Assembly: GCA_964030475.1 (NCBI GenBank)
Contig: CAXIPT010000002.1
Location: 20,326,902 to 20,390,901, forward strand
Direction: 5' to 3'
Length of the DNA stretch: 64,000 nt
From: Tethya wilhelma
Taxonomy: Eukaryota > Porifera > Demospongiae > Tethyida > Tethyidae
Below the pieces are notes generated by a model that worked only from the letters and a program-made list of their open reading frames with translations, did no database searches and was not told the DNA's origin. Position numbers and translations under genes: made by a program. Shown here piece by piece: positions 43,423 through 54,046 of the stretch (the first letter of the stretch is position 1; every line of letters starts with the position of its first letter).

Positions 43423-46227
43423 TTCTGGCCAACATGCAGTGCAGACAGTCACTACTACCACTACTACTACTGAGAGTGCACAGGTGGTCAGGACAGAAAC
43501 ACAAACGGTCACTAGCACCACTACCCCTGCCACAGTTGTGAGCACCGTAACGAACACGGAACACATAATACACACACTATCAGAGACAGTGATACAACAC
43601 AGCACTGAGACAATTACAGCCACTGTGAGAGAAACTGTAACACAAACACCAGCAGTTGACTTTGTCACAAAGACTGTCCAAGTCACACCAACATGTCCCC
43701 AAACCACCTCTGCTGCAGCTGGTCTATCTTCTCCTCAGACTAGTTCACAGAGTCTGGTAGCAGCAACACCCTCACCTCCCCAGCGCAATGTGAACAATTT
43801 ATCCCCATCAGAATCTGGGCTGAAATCTACCAACGGCAACAAGATTCCTGATGAAGTCACATACGCTCTGGGGGCAGCAACAGGAATGCTGTTTCTCTTG
43901 CTAGTAGCCATTGTTGTGGGCTGGGTGTGTACATGCTATTCCATGAAGAGGAGACACAGTGAGAGAAAAATTGTTGTATCAGCAAGGTGAGGAACTAGAC
44001 TCCAACATCAAAGAAATCAGTGGTTTGCTCTGAATACCAATGTACAAGAAAACCTAACATGCAAATGTAGCGACTACAAAGGATTTCTTTTGCATTGCTT
44101 ATTTTTGTATTTTCCTCAAACAGGCAACCAACAACAGACGAGCATGAGCATCGCTTTGACAACAGCGTCTACAACACAGAGACTCAAATGGAACTGGGTA
44201 CACAAGAAAAACAAGACCTTCCAGCTTACTACAGCATTGTACAACCCGACACGTCAGGCTCAGGACAAGAAGAGGCAATCATTTATGAGCAGGTGGACGA
44301 GGAGTATGACTATGGAACCGTGGCTAGTGTGAATGGAGTGGGAGATGCAGCAGCTTATGAGATCCCCATCAATGACCATCAGGCTCCCTTGGCAAGTGAG
44401 GAGAGAACAAGCAATGATTACTCAGTGCTCAAGCATTAGCTATAGCTTCCTGCCTTTTAATGTTCTCATCTTTTTGAAGTGAAAATTGTTCTCAAGGAAG
44501 CTATATAATGTAACATTCCCTTATAGGAACCATTATAACAGTTTACATGTCATGGTTGTTTTGTGTGTGTATGTGTTCAATAGCACAGCACATGTCATGC
44601 TTTTTATGTCCAATATCACAATAAGACATGCACTTTCTCCTTCTAGTTGTATGCATGCATGGGAGCTGCCCGGGCACATATGCTACTCTAATTCTTTGCA
44701 TAGCTCATTGAAACAAAAAAACCCACTCATGTATCGGATATTCAATTAAGAGACTCCATTCCCACTATATGTAGTTGGTCCACATGTTGAGTGCATTAGA
44801 TAATACAGTTACAATTGATAAGGTGCATAATTATGTATTGTATATATAATTACAATTTTATAAAGAACAGTCTTGTGGTCTGTGTAATTAATCAGGTACC
44901 CCATACAAAGCTAATGGATATGGGGGTTCCTGTTTAAAGTAAAATTAGATAAAGGATTGAATTTCAGAAGAGAAATGTCTAACATGATCCACCAGCCAAG
45001 AGAGGTTAGTAGCCATTCTCTTGCAATTAGGACAACAAACAAAATATCTAGTATCTATATAGTAGGTCCAGCTACAAATACTAGCATGTATTCCCATGTA
45101 TTGTAAGTGCCACATTAATCCCATTATCATTGTCATGTACATGTACATGCATGCTACATGACAATGGTACATGTATATACTGTCTACAACACTGCCCTGT
45201 AGCATCACCATAGTAACAGCATATAGAGACTGGTTGGATGTTTTATCGCAACACATGGAAGTGACTGCATGGCAACTAGTATATTTATAGTTTGGTACAT
45301 TACATAATGCAAGTACTCTCAATATTAAACCATACAGTAGCAACTTACTGGCATTACTTTGGTCCAGTTCCTTCACTCTGGTCTGAAGGGCCTCCACTTC
45401 AACTGCATGATGTCTCTGAACGGTGGCCAGCTCTTCCTCCATCTTGGATGCCCTGCTCTCACTGGCTCTCTTGTAGGAATCATACTCATCATTGAGACAG
45501 TCTCTGTCCACCTGAGCCTGGTCAGAAAGAAATCAAATCAAAATCAAATCAAATCAAATCAAATCAAATCAAATCAACATCAACATCAATTAGCTAAGCC
45601 AATATAACTTTCAATTATCTTGCAACGGTGAACCCCCAGCTGGCAACTAAAATGAAAGTGATACTCGATCTCTTGTTGAACAAGGAAATAACTTCGTACT
45701 TGTTTCATTTTCTCATCAAACTGGGCCATCATGATCTCTCTTTCCTCTTCAGCCTGTTTCCTCTCTTGTATGAGTGCTCTCTCCAGTTCCAGCACCTGCA
45801 CAGTCAGTTCTCTCTTTTCATTCTCCAGCAGACCCACTCTGCTCTGAAGGTGAGCTTCAACCTGCAGTAGATCTGTGGCTAGGACTGCCGGCTGCACAGC
45901 AGGTGAGAACAGGTGGCTAGCATTTGACGACAAGTGTGGGCCAACAGGATATTGGACAGTTGAGGGTGATACCACAGGCAGATGGACAACCTGTGGGGGG
46001 TGCTGTGGGGGGTACCTGGATGTACAGTACCAGTTGTAGTTTATCAATAATAGAATGTTTTGTGCTACTCACGTGGCTGCATTGGACTGTTGTTGGTTGC
46101 TAGAGGATGGAACAGCTGGAGGTAGGAGTTGAGCTGGCTGTCCACCACCACCAGCTGTTGTGAGGGAGTCTTGATTTGTTGCATCTTTTTTGATACTTTG
46201 AAAGAATGATGGAGGTTGCAAAGCCAT
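39150..46227 (-). CDS. CCHCR1: CCHCR1, coiled-coil alpha-helical rod protein
   Basis: Centriole/P-body-associated coiled-coil protein in vertebrates. Fifteen exons with consistent phases: 46227-46073, 46015-45700, 45517-45349, 42306-42180, 41845-41677, 41617-41510, 41452-41285, 41182-41072, 41002-40783, 40692-40566, 40439-40324, 40244-40056, 39959-39706, 39638-39293, 39217-39150; 880 residues. Identification rests on RSLLSRWREKVFVLLVQ (vertebrate LLSRWREKVFALMVQ), VARREHAKAVVQLQQLQR (EARREHAKAVVSLRQIQR), VERNLLLTTLRQEGL (RDKNLMLATLQQEGL) and the C-terminal VLKDLQLLSASL (VLLDDLQDLSEAI). The first ~90 residues are Pro/Gln-rich, the rest nearly all coiled coil. The 3.0-kb intron 42307-45348 contains a complete receptor gene on the other strand. 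Start codon is 243 bp from the TMEM94 ATG. Confidence 0.88.
41925..42152. mobile_element. MITE with TA target-site duplication (CCHCR1 intron)
   Basis: A 228-bp element with ~25-bp terminal inverted repeats (AAGTCGATCTGGTTTGAGAA left, TTCTCAAACCAGATGGACTT right, one mismatch), flanked by TA at 41923-41924 and 42153-42154. No ORF. TIR plus TA duplication fits a Tc1/mariner-type non-autonomous element. It sits 28 bp from a splice donor. Confidence 0.8.
42936..44439 (+). CDS. Type-I membrane receptor-like protein nested in a CCHCR1 intron
   Basis: Exons 42936-42984, 43187-43339, 43440-43986, 44124-44439; 354 residues. Signal peptide MKRLSAILAVCIIIGQG. A short Cys-containing module follows (GMGCENKFK...EACVNNEEFTACSVDW, VCRRI), then a ~120-residue Thr/Ser mucin-like stalk. 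One TM segment (LGAATGMLFLLLVAIVVGWV, ~210-232) precedes a ~120-residue tail. The tail ends in tyrosine motifs: YYSIV, IIYEQV (fits the I/V/L/S-x-Y-x-x-V/L ITIM pattern), YGTV, YEIPI and C-terminal DYSVLKH. It lies wholly inside the 3-kb intron of CCHCR1 on the opposite strand. Ligand and family unknown; SH2-binding tail is inferred. Confidence 0.75.
45531..45575. repeat. (AAATC)n pentanucleotide repeat
   Basis: Nine or so head-to-tail copies in a CCHCR1 intron, just upstream (sense strand) of the exon starting at 45517. Confidence 0.9.
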
Positions 46228-46470
46228 CCTACACTGCAAGATACCGAGTTCTGCTGCAAAGCTTTGATTGAAGAGAGCTGCAGTAAATATTTCTAATTAG
46301 AGCGCACCATCTTTACCGCCTTTTGTGTACATTGGGCTCTATTTGGAATAATGCTGCTGCTAAGCTGACTGAACAAAAGGAAGCTGTCGTTTTCCAGCAG
46401 GTAGGCTTCTATATCTGTTCTTAACTTGTTTTGTTGATGTATTTTGCGTTTCATCTTTCAGAATCCAAAC
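46228..46470. promoter_or_regulatory. Divergent promoter, CCHCR1 / TMEM94
   Basis: 243 bp separate the two start codons. TMEM94 has a 5'UTR intron here: the TTTCATCTTTCAG acceptor ends about 9 bp before its ATG and a GTAGGC-type donor lies near 46401. Promoter role is inferred. Confidence 0.5.
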
Positions 46471-49400
46471 ATGAGCCAGATTGGGCTCTCGTCAAATGAT
46501 GCTCAGCAGCTGCTACATACAGAGCTGAGAAGCTACACAGCCAATGGAGCCAAAGTGAACTGGTTTCAAGCCGTCAAGCGACTGCCACACATCCCTGTGT
46601 GCTCCTTGATAACCGCCATCTCAGGTCTCTTCCTCCTTGCTGAATTTGGTGCCTCTAAAGCAAGTGACGGGACAAAGCTCTTCCAAGGTGTTCTCCTACT
46701 TGCTCTGTCTCTCTTCAACCTCCTCCTCTTCTACTGGGAGGTCTACATCGTGCACACCAGGAGAATAAGAACCCTCTTGTCCAAGATTAGTCCCATCTTG
46801 CACCAGTCCTGTCCCTGGACCCCCTCCTCCTATCCTAACTCCCCCGTCTCTACGCTGCGAGGTCATTTCACCGTGCCTGCTTACCGTGACAACGTACTGG
46901 TCAACCTCCCGACCAGCCTCCTAGTGAAGGGGGACGTCATTGAACTGCACGAGGGCGTACCTAGCCCCGCCCAAGTCACACTGGTGGGTGGAGACAAGAC
47001 AAGTGATGAAGCTAAAGAGATGGCAGACATTTCTCTGGGCATAGGTGAGCTTCCGTCGAGCGAGTGGTTCACACATGACACGCTAGAGAAGCACACCATT
47101 GTGTTTGCCCCCGCCATGAGGCCCCTTCGGTTCAAGGTGGACTCCACCCCCATCATCTCCCTCCTGGAGTCCACCGTGGGGCGGAACAAACCCAAGACAT
47201 CCATCACCAAGGAGAAGAACTACGCTCTCTTGGCAACGGTGGTAGTAGTGGGCATGGTCTTCAGTTTCACTTTCCTCTGGAACGTCATCCGCTACTTCAG
47301 TCTCCCCGGGGACTTTGACGACAGCCTGATAGAGATGTTGCTGGCCCAGCCGACCCACACCGTGCTGCCACTCCTCTTTGTCCCTCTGCCTGGGCTGTGG
47401 ATTGTCATGAACCTCTATGGAACAGCTAGGTTGACTCTGTTTGTGGAACGTGGATCGGACTTTGTGGCTAGCTCCAGTCTGAAGAGGGTTCGAAACACCT
47501 GTCGTATCTTGGCTAGGATGCTCTCACTCTTGTTTCGCTCCTCCCATCATCCCAACTACAGAGCGTTCCACATTCTCGGCAGTCTGACGTCCATCTGTGC
47601 TGTGGACAAGGAGTACGTACTAACAGGAGGGTTTCCGATGCCAGAGAAGGTGTTCTTCTTGAGGACAGAGGAGATGAGCGGAGAGAGAGGGAACCAGGCT
47701 GCGACACAAGAGGACTCAGAGGAGGATCCCTCGGAGGATTGTTCTGAGAGAGAGACTGCCAGTGAGAGTCCTGCGGAAGAAGGAGCACAGTTGACGATTC
47801 AAATCAGTAGCCCATTTCTGGACACCTCTTCACCTGATGAACTTGAAATGCAATTGACTCCTGATATCCAAGATGTAAAGACTTTAGATGCTAGCAAAGA
47901 AACAAAACAAGTGAGCAAATCCACAAATGATGATGTAAGTGATGCAGCTAAATTGATGCCACATCAGGATCACTTGCAGCCATCATCTGAAGTAGCCAGC
48001 AATGCCTCCTCTCATTCTGAGACATCTCCTTTCGAGGTGGTTACAGAGATCCTTGACCTCTCTGTCAACCCCGACACTGTCTCTGGGATCAGCTTTGATG
48101 ACGTCAACTGGCAGAGGCACATCGGGTCCCTCAAACCCATCGGAGTGAACCTGTTGGCCACCTCCCACTTCCTGAGGGACGTCTATGGCTGGTGTCCCGT
48201 GGGGACCACGGAGGACCTCCGGAGACACCTTCACAAGACCTCCTGTACCTGCCCATTTGGAGTGGAAGTAGGAGTCAGCGAATATTCGACAAACCAGTTC
48301 CAGAAGCAGGTTCTCCTGTACAGTTTTGGCGAACCACCAGCTAACTTCCGAAGGACCATTTCAAGACGGGCCAACTCCACCTACCTCTGTCACCCCGTCA
48401 CCACCACACAGCCTCACGTCATCTCATTGATAATGCAAGATTACAATTCCGACAGCTACCTGCTAATGAGCAGGGGTAGTGCAGAGATGGTGACCTCATA
48501 TTGCAGCGATTTCTGGGACGGGAAAGACCTCCAGCCCATGACGGACTTGGAGAGGAGCACCATCCTTGATTTCTTCAACCGTCGCACTCTCACCTCGTAC
48601 TGTATTGCCCTATCTTACAGTCCTCTGCTAGGTGTCAACATGGCCGCCTTAAAGAACCAGAACCAGGCCCTTTATGTTCCCTACGACCAGCTGACCAAGA
48701 GCTTGAGCAGCATGAGTGGAGTGCTGTCAGCGGACGAAGGCACCATACAGCCCATCACAGCTCAGCAGGTGTTTGGGCATGTGCTCAACAATCAGGTGTT
48801 TCTTGGTCTCCTTGCGTTTCAGTTCAAACCAAAATACGACGTGGTCATGCTGATCGAAGACTTGCACATTGCTGGGATAAGATTCATCCATTTTACTGCT
48901 GAGAATGAAGTCAGAGGGAAGATCTTTGCTCAGAAGCTCGGTCTAGAAGCCGACTGGAACTGCCACATCTCCCTAGCACCAGCAGACGACGAAGATGGAG
49001 ACTCTTCCAGCGACAGTGGCTCCGAGCTGGGCTCCAGTCGATCCACGAGTGCCTCCAGTCTCAGCTCCTTCATCAACGCCAACCTCTCTTACAGCAGAGC
49101 TCGTCTTCCTAAAGGAATCGAGAGGATTCGTCCCCACATCCAGAGTGTCGATAACGTTCCACTTCTGGTCCCCCTTTTCACTGACTGCACTGCCGGCACC
49201 ATCCAGGAGATGATCCAGATCATGCAGGAGAACAGCGAGGTCGTGCTGTGCATTGGGAACGCCTGGAACAGAGACAACCTGGGGATATTCTCCCAGGCGG
49301 ACATCAGTCTGAGCCTCATTCCGGAGTACGTGGACTCACTCACCTGCAAACAGGCAGAGACTTGCACTCTTAGCCGGTCTGCTTCTTCTCAAAATGCTAG

Positions 49401-50358
49401 CTCCCTCAACGTCACCCGACCAGCTTGGCCTGGTCCACTGGAACTAGCAGCTTACTTGAACTCCACCCCCTGCCAGCTCTGTTTCCATAGAGACAATGAC
49501 GTCAGCTTGATGTCACTCATCACAGAATCTCGCCACGTTCTAGCAACAATGAGACGCAGCCTTCTCTATGGACTAGGCTCAAGTCTGATGCTCACCTTTC
49601 TCATGTTTTTATCAACCTTCTTCTTTCTTCCTCCACCTCTGAGTGGCAGCCATCTCTTCTGGTTTGTCCTCTTTGTGATTCCTGCCATAGTGCTGTCGTT
49701 CCTCGGCTCTCCCATCGACACACGGGTCAAATCTCAGATGCCCAATCGTAAGCGTCGCAGTGTGTGGGATGAGAAGGTGCTCTACCTCATCAATGTGCTC
49801 CTCACGTTCGGTCTGAGCACCATCGTGTGTGTGGTTCTCTTTGGATTGACTCTGACCAGCATCTGTCAGAGTGATATCCCACAGTCTGACTGTCATGTGA
49901 TCCTTGGGGATCGTAACACATCCAGCGTTTCTCCGTGGAATGGTTGGAGAGGAGACTACGAACAGGGACTGCTGTTTGCACAAGACCTTGTGGCAACCTT
50001 CTTGACTCTCTACCTCATTGTGCTGTCCCTTCGGTTCACTCATCGCACTGAGCCTCTCTGGAGACTCTGGAGGTTTATCTCCTGGAGATACATCGCTGTA
50101 ACATTGGTGGTCTTTCTTCTGCAGCTAGCATTCTTTGCCATCTCACAAACCTTTGCCATACGAGTGTACCACCTCCAGATGATTGCTGACCTCTCATCTG
50201 TCCCAGTGGCAGCGTGGGTGGTGGGACTGGTGTGGCCATTGCTGCTCCTGCCAATTCAAGAGCTGCTCAAGTTTCAAGACAAGAAACGCTTCTCTCGTTT
50301 TCAGACTCACCTCAAGCTGGAGTTTGAGACCAAGCTGGGGATGCACTCTCCTATTTGA
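46471..50358 (+). CDS. TMEM94: TMEM94, P-type-ATPase-like ER membrane protein
   Basis: Single coding exon of 1295 residues, close to vertebrate TMEM94 (~1356). Matches include YRDNVLVNLPTSLLVKGDVI (vertebrate YRDGHLVNLPVSLLVEGDII), IDNVPLLVPLFTDCT, LGLEADWNCHISL, ISFDDVNWQRHIGSLKPIGV (vertebrate FDDSNWQLHLTSLKPLGL) and the C-terminus LEFETKLGMHSPI. About ten hydrophobic segments: a pair near residues 45-90, a pair near 260-315 and a C-terminal cluster from ~1040. The phosphorylation loop is degenerate: CAVDKEYVLTG near residue 377 where true P-type ATPases have DKTGT, as in vertebrate TMEM94, which is described as an ER magnesium-related protein. An insert at ~400-520 is acidic and Ser-rich. 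Lack of introns over 3.9 kb contrasts with all large neighbours. Confidence 0.95.
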   Translation: MSQIGLSSNDAQQLLHTELRSYTANGAKVNWFQAVKRLPHIPVCSLITAISGLFLLAEFGASKASDGTKLFQGVLLLALSLFNLLLFYWEVYIVHTRRIRTLLSKISPILHQSCPWTPSSYPNSPVSTLRGHFTVPAYRDNVLVNLPTSLLVKGDVIELHEGVPSPAQVTLVGGDKTSDEAKEMADISLGIGELPSSEWFTHDTLEKHTIVFAPAMRPLRFKVDSTPIISLLESTVGRNKPKTSITKEKNYALLATVVVVGMVFSFTFLWNVIRYFSLPGDFDDSLIEMLLAQPTHTVLPLLFVPLPGLWIVMNLYGTARLTLFVERGSDFVASSSLKRVRNTCRILARMLSLLFRSSHHPNYRAFHILGSLTSICAVDKEYVLTGGFPMPEKVFFLRTEEMSGERGNQAATQEDSEEDPSEDCSERETASESPAEEGAQLTIQISSPFLDTSSPDELEMQLTPDIQDVKTLDASKETKQVSKSTNDDVSDAAKLMPHQDHLQPSSEVASNASSHSETSPFEVVTEILDLSVNPDTVSGISFDDVNWQRHIGSLKPIGVNLLATSHFLRDVYGWCPVGTTEDLRRHLHKTSCTCPFGVEVGVSEYSTNQFQKQVLLYSFGEPPANFRRTISRRANSTYLCHPVTTTQPHVISLIMQDYNSDSYLLMSRGSAEMVTSYCSDFWDGKDLQPMTDLERSTILDFFNRRTLTSYCIALSYSPLLGVNMAALKNQNQALYVPYDQLTKSLSSMSGVLSADEGTIQPITAQQVFGHVLNNQVFLGLLAFQFKPKYDVVMLIEDLHIAGIRFIHFTAENEVRGKIFAQKLGLEADWNCHISLAPADDEDGDSSSDSGSELGSSRSTSASSLSSFINANLSYSRARLPKGIERIRPHIQSVDNVPLLVPLFTDCTAGTIQEMIQIMQENSEVVLCIGNAWNRDNLGIFSQADISLSLIPEYVDSLTCKQAETCTLSRSASSQNASSLNVTRPAWPGPLELAAYLNSTPCQLCFHRDNDVSLMSLITESRHVLATMRRSLLYGLGSSLMLTFLMFLSTFFFLPPPLSGSHLFWFVLFVIPAIVLSFLGSPIDTRVKSQMPNRKRRSVWDEKVLYLINVLLTFGLSTIVCVVLFGLTLTSICQSDIPQSDCHVILGDRNTSSVSPWNGWRGDYEQGLLFAQDLVATFLTLYLIVLSLRFTHRTEPLWRLWRFISWRYIAVTLVVFLLQLAFFAISQTFAIRVYHLQMIADLSSVPVAAWVVGLVWPLLLLPIQELLKFQDKKRFSRFQTHLKLEFETKLGMHSPI

Positions 50359-50530
50359 ACCCATTTGATTTGATGACATGGTGTGTATGTGAGTGTTTTT
50401 TCTGTGGTTTAAAACAAATCATTGATCACTTATGGTTTGTGTTGTTGCATTATGATAAAATAATAAAACATGGTGTGCTTTTATTGCTGGAGGTGAAATA
50501 ACAAAAGTAATGCAATGCTACCACGTGCAG

Positions 50531-51205
50531 TTAAGTTTGCAGGTCCTCCATTGCTTCTGACAAGCTGTTAAAGGTCATCATATCGTAAAGCAAAGCTGCA
50601 GCTTGTTGGTGGCCACACTTGCCATCCCAGTGAGCAGCACTCATACTATGGCTCTGAAGAAACAAAAAACAAATATGCGCATACCATGTTAATTAATTGT
50701 AAATAACTGTACACCTACCATGTCAACACATCTGGTCCAGGTTTTCCCACAGTACCCTCGGCAAATGGGACACGGTCGATGCATGGCATACCCCCCACAT
50801 TCTTCACACCCTTCAGTCCACTGCCCCAAATACCAGCTCGCATTACAGCTGTATTCAATTAAGATTACCATTGTGATTACAGGGGTGAGGGAAACATGGG
50901 AGGCGGGAAGAGCTCTACCTCTTGCAATGCTGTATGTGTCTCTGATATTCTGGTGATGCCTTCAGCTCCCTCAGCGCCTGTTGTGTGTAGTGGTCTGCAT
51001 GTCTGTTGTATTCAGCCATTGATATCTGCTGCACGTGAGGAGAATGGAATGGGGCAACTGCTTCATCCACAGAGGAAGTGGTGGATGTGTCCACTGTGGC
51101 TGTACAGGCACTTGCATGACTTGCTGAAGACTGAGGAGGTTCATTGACAATATGGCCGCTATCCACGGTCACCGTGGACTCCATTGGTTCTTCTAACTCA
51201 TCCAT
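50531..51205 (-). CDS. Small Cys-rich protein, possibly Pinocchio-like
   Basis: Exons 51205-50919, 50848-50719, 50653-50531; 179 residues. The first ~60 residues are Ser/Thr-rich and disordered. Then comes a helix (AEYNRHADHYTQQALRELKA) and a compact Cys-rich segment (EGCEECGGYAMHRPCPICRG YCGKTWTRCVDM, then HWDGKCG), with Cys/His spacing suitable for zinc binding. The YYTQQALREL-type helix followed by CxxC knuckles recalls the insect Pinocchio protein, but this is memory-based and weak. No signal peptide or TM. It converges on TMEM94 (172-bp gap) and diverges from POLR3G. Confidence 0.6.
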
Positions 51206-51539
51206 AACAGTCTGGTAGTTGTTGTGCGCTCGTCTTCAAGCAAGACTGTCATCTGTGACTTGTACTTGACTTGTGATGATTATCCCTAAATGGAAATGGT
51301 CGACAATTTGATTGACAAATAACTGACCTGGCCTGGTGCGGTGACACATGACATGACATAAATTTGTCTATGAGGGGTAAGTTTTGATACCATAATAAAT
51401 ATTGATTCATTGCTGTAGATAATATTATTATGATTGCATGTAGCTATTTTATAATGCAATACAAACCTATTTCTATGCACAGAGACACAGGGTGCACATG
51501 TGATGGAGGTGTAGAAGTGACACCACTACAGGATCAGCA

Positions 51540-52277
51540 ATGAGTCGTGGCAGAGGCAGAGGAAGAGGGAGGGGGAAATCTTTTGGAAATCTAGAAATGC
51601 TGGGCATCGGACCAGGTGAAGGTGTTCCCCCTCCCATTCTACAGCCCCCTCCCGACTTCCCCCCTCTAGATCGCAGGCCCCTTGAGCTGAGACAGGGGGA
51701 CGTAGAGGACTATCTTCTCACAGTGAAACAAGACATGAGAGAGTTCATGAAAAAGAGTCCATTTCACTTGAAGGCTGGCTCAGACCGGAGAGAGATCCAG
51801 AGGTACTCGGACCGCTACCAAGAGGTGAAGGAGAGTGAAATAGACAATGTTCTTGGGTGGGAACCAGACTGGAGCTACTTCCCTGCTGAGCTACAGATTG
51901 GCAAAAAGAAGACAAGAAAAGCAAGAGGAGTGGGTAGAGCCAAATTCACACCTGTTGTTAGAAAAGGAACTAAGAGAAAACATCATGAACTCGACACAAA
52001 CACAAATGGTAGTCCACCAAAGAAAGTCTCATTCAATGAAGAGAATGTTGTGATAGACAAGAAGTTGAGTCAGCTGGAGAAGCTAGAGGAGAGCTCTGAA
52101 GGAGGCCAGCCAGCTGGAGGTGGGGAAGAGGAAGAAGGTGGTCTGGAAGAAGAGGAGTTCTACGATGAGGAGTTGGAGGAGGAGGGAACTGATTACAACA
52201 TGACGTACTTTGATAATGGAGAAGACTATATAGCAGAGGATGACAATCTAGAGGATAATGAAGGTCCCTATTATTGA
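51540..52277 (+). CDS. POLR3G: RNA polymerase III subunit RPC7 (POLR3G/POLR3GL)
   Basis: Single exon, 245 residues. N-terminal RG repeat (MSRGRGRGRGRGKSFGNLEM), then PPPILQPPPDFPPLDRRPLE and YLLTVKQDMREFMKKSPFHL, matching human RPC32 (VVLKPPPLFPDTDYKPVPLK, YMLALKQELRETMKRMPYFI). RYSDRYQEVKE and WEPDWSYFPAEL follow. The C-terminus is strongly acidic and ends DYNMTYFDNGEDYIAEDDN, equivalent to DYINSYFEDGDDFGADSDD. RPC7 belongs to the RPC3-RPC6-RPC7 initiation trimer of Pol III. Whether it is the single ancestor of vertebrate POLR3G and POLR3GL cannot be said from this window. Confidence 0.93.
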   Translation: MSRGRGRGRGRGKSFGNLEMLGIGPGEGVPPPILQPPPDFPPLDRRPLELRQGDVEDYLLTVKQDMREFMKKSPFHLKAGSDRREIQRYSDRYQEVKESEIDNVLGWEPDWSYFPAELQIGKKKTRKARGVGRAKFTPVVRKGTKRKHHELDTNTNGSPPKKVSFNEENVVIDKKLSQLEKLEESSEGGQPAGGGEEEEGGLEEEEFYDEELEEEGTDYNMTYFDNGEDYIAEDDNLEDNEGPYY

Positions 52278-52423
52278 CTGCATGCAATCTTTCAATTATC
52301 AGAAAAAACAATAAAGAGAATGAGAATGGCCAATGGAAACATAATAAATGGTAAAGATCGTCGCGATTAAATGTACAGCTTAGTTGGAATAACGACCATT
52401 TCCATTTATGTTCAAAGATAGAG

Positions 52424-53510
52424 ATGAGCCACAGGTCTAGAGACAAATCGCAAGCTACTAGCAGCAAGCAAGATGCAGGCAGGCATGTGAAGAAGAAGCA
52501 TTCCCATTTAAGTTTAGCAGAGAAACATGCTCATAGAACTAAAACTGGCAGTGATGATGATGGACAGACACACCCACACCCAGCTGCTCTACCATCATCA
52601 GAGAAGGTGTTGTCCAGAAAAAGAACTAGAAGTTTGAGTCCATCTGGAAGTGATTCATCAATTGATACTCCACAAGTAAAACGAACTAGAAAGTCTAAAA
52701 AAAGTAGTAAATTGAAACGTAAAAGAAAACGCAACTATTCCTCATCTCCCAGTGATTCCAGCCTCTCCTCCTCCTCCTTGGAGGACAGCAGCTCCAGTGA
52801 TGAGAGGATGAGAGAGAGACGACATAAATCCAAGAGAAAAAAGAAAAAGAGAAGCTCAACACATGAAGAGAAAGGCCACAAACAATTAAAGAAGTCTAAA
52901 AAGAAGAGTAAACGTTCAGACAAGAACAGCAAACCAACTGATTTAAAACAGCCATATCCATTGGTAGCAACATTGTCTACAAAACCTTCCAAGGCTGTCT
53001 CAGTCCCTGAACTATCATTGAAAGAGAAAACACCTGTTGCAGATTCTTCAAAGTGAGGAAATACCACTGCAAATCTACTCACGTTTGTGCCCCTCTCTTC
53101 CCCACAGGTCCATGAGAAGACCCATGACCAAGGAGGAGTATGAGAGACAACAGAGTGTAGTTCGACGTGTGTTTGACCCTGATACCGGCAGACACAGGTG
53201 GGACAAATCACAAATAATATTTATTTATGCAACTTTTTTGCCCCGGCCTGTCCACTGCTTCATGTAAAATTTAGTGACTGTGTGTTTCTCTTCATGCAGG
53301 CTGGTGAAAGGAGATGGAGAGATCATTGAAGAGATTGTTACCAGGGAACAACAGAAAGCTATTAACAAGGTACACACCATAGTCTCACAGACCAGCCATT
53401 TTGTGGGCAGGAAAGAGCTTATAATATCTTTATCATTATTATTTTGTATACAGAAAGCAACACTTGGAGATGGACTCTCATTTCAACTAGGAATGAAGAA
53501 ACTACAGTAG
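52424..53510 (+). CDS. ARL6IP4: ARL6IP4 / SR-25 splicing-related protein
   Basis: Exons 52424-53052, 53108-53197, 53300-53369, 53454-53510; 281 residues. Residues 1-205 are a Ser/Lys/Arg-rich low-complexity region (SSSPSDSSLSSSSLEDSSSS, KSKRKKKKRSS) typical of nuclear-speckle proteins. The conserved C-terminus reads PMTKEEYERQQSVVRRVFDP DTGRHR, LVKGDGEIIEEIVTREQQKA INK, then ATLGDGLSFQLG. It matches the ARL6IP4 tail ([40 protein letters not shown]). Same strand as POLR3G, 147 bp downstream. Confidence 0.9.
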
Positions 53511-53572
53511 TTTTACAAAAAGAAATGTTATAATTAAACTTTGGTGTACATGAGCAGCAAGGGTTACGGTAG

Positions 53573-53614
<42 letters not shown>

Positions 53615-54046
53615 CCAACTATATCTCAAGAACAACAGCTCCAGTCTTCAAAAGCGGCATACCAAGGTAAAATAATCGAGATTATCTAAAGAATTACACA
53701 AAGAATTCATCGAAGTTTGTAGTTCCTGAGATATGAGCCTTTTCAGCCTCTCTGAGCGAGTTAATATATTTGATTTGTTCTACCTTTGTAAGGATCTCAG
53801 GCCATTTCATATACTCTATATACTGTCAAGAGTATATCTGCTGCTTTACTCTTCATACTATATGATGGCTCTCACTGTACCATTTCAAAACTAATGATAA
53901 AATTAATGTACAAACACATAAACACAGCAAATGTATAACATTTTAACATCATACACTAATTACGTATAATTCTTACAACACAATCACACTAAGCACTCAA
54001 AATTTTGGTGCATAATATGCACCTGTGTTCCTTCACTATTGTTCTT
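53511..54046. other. Spacer after ARL6IP4
   Basis: 3' flank of ARL6IP4 with (GT)n at 53579-53612 and AT-rich sequence. No gene seen; it probably also holds the 3'UTR of the minus-strand gene ending at 54047. Confidence 0.5.
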
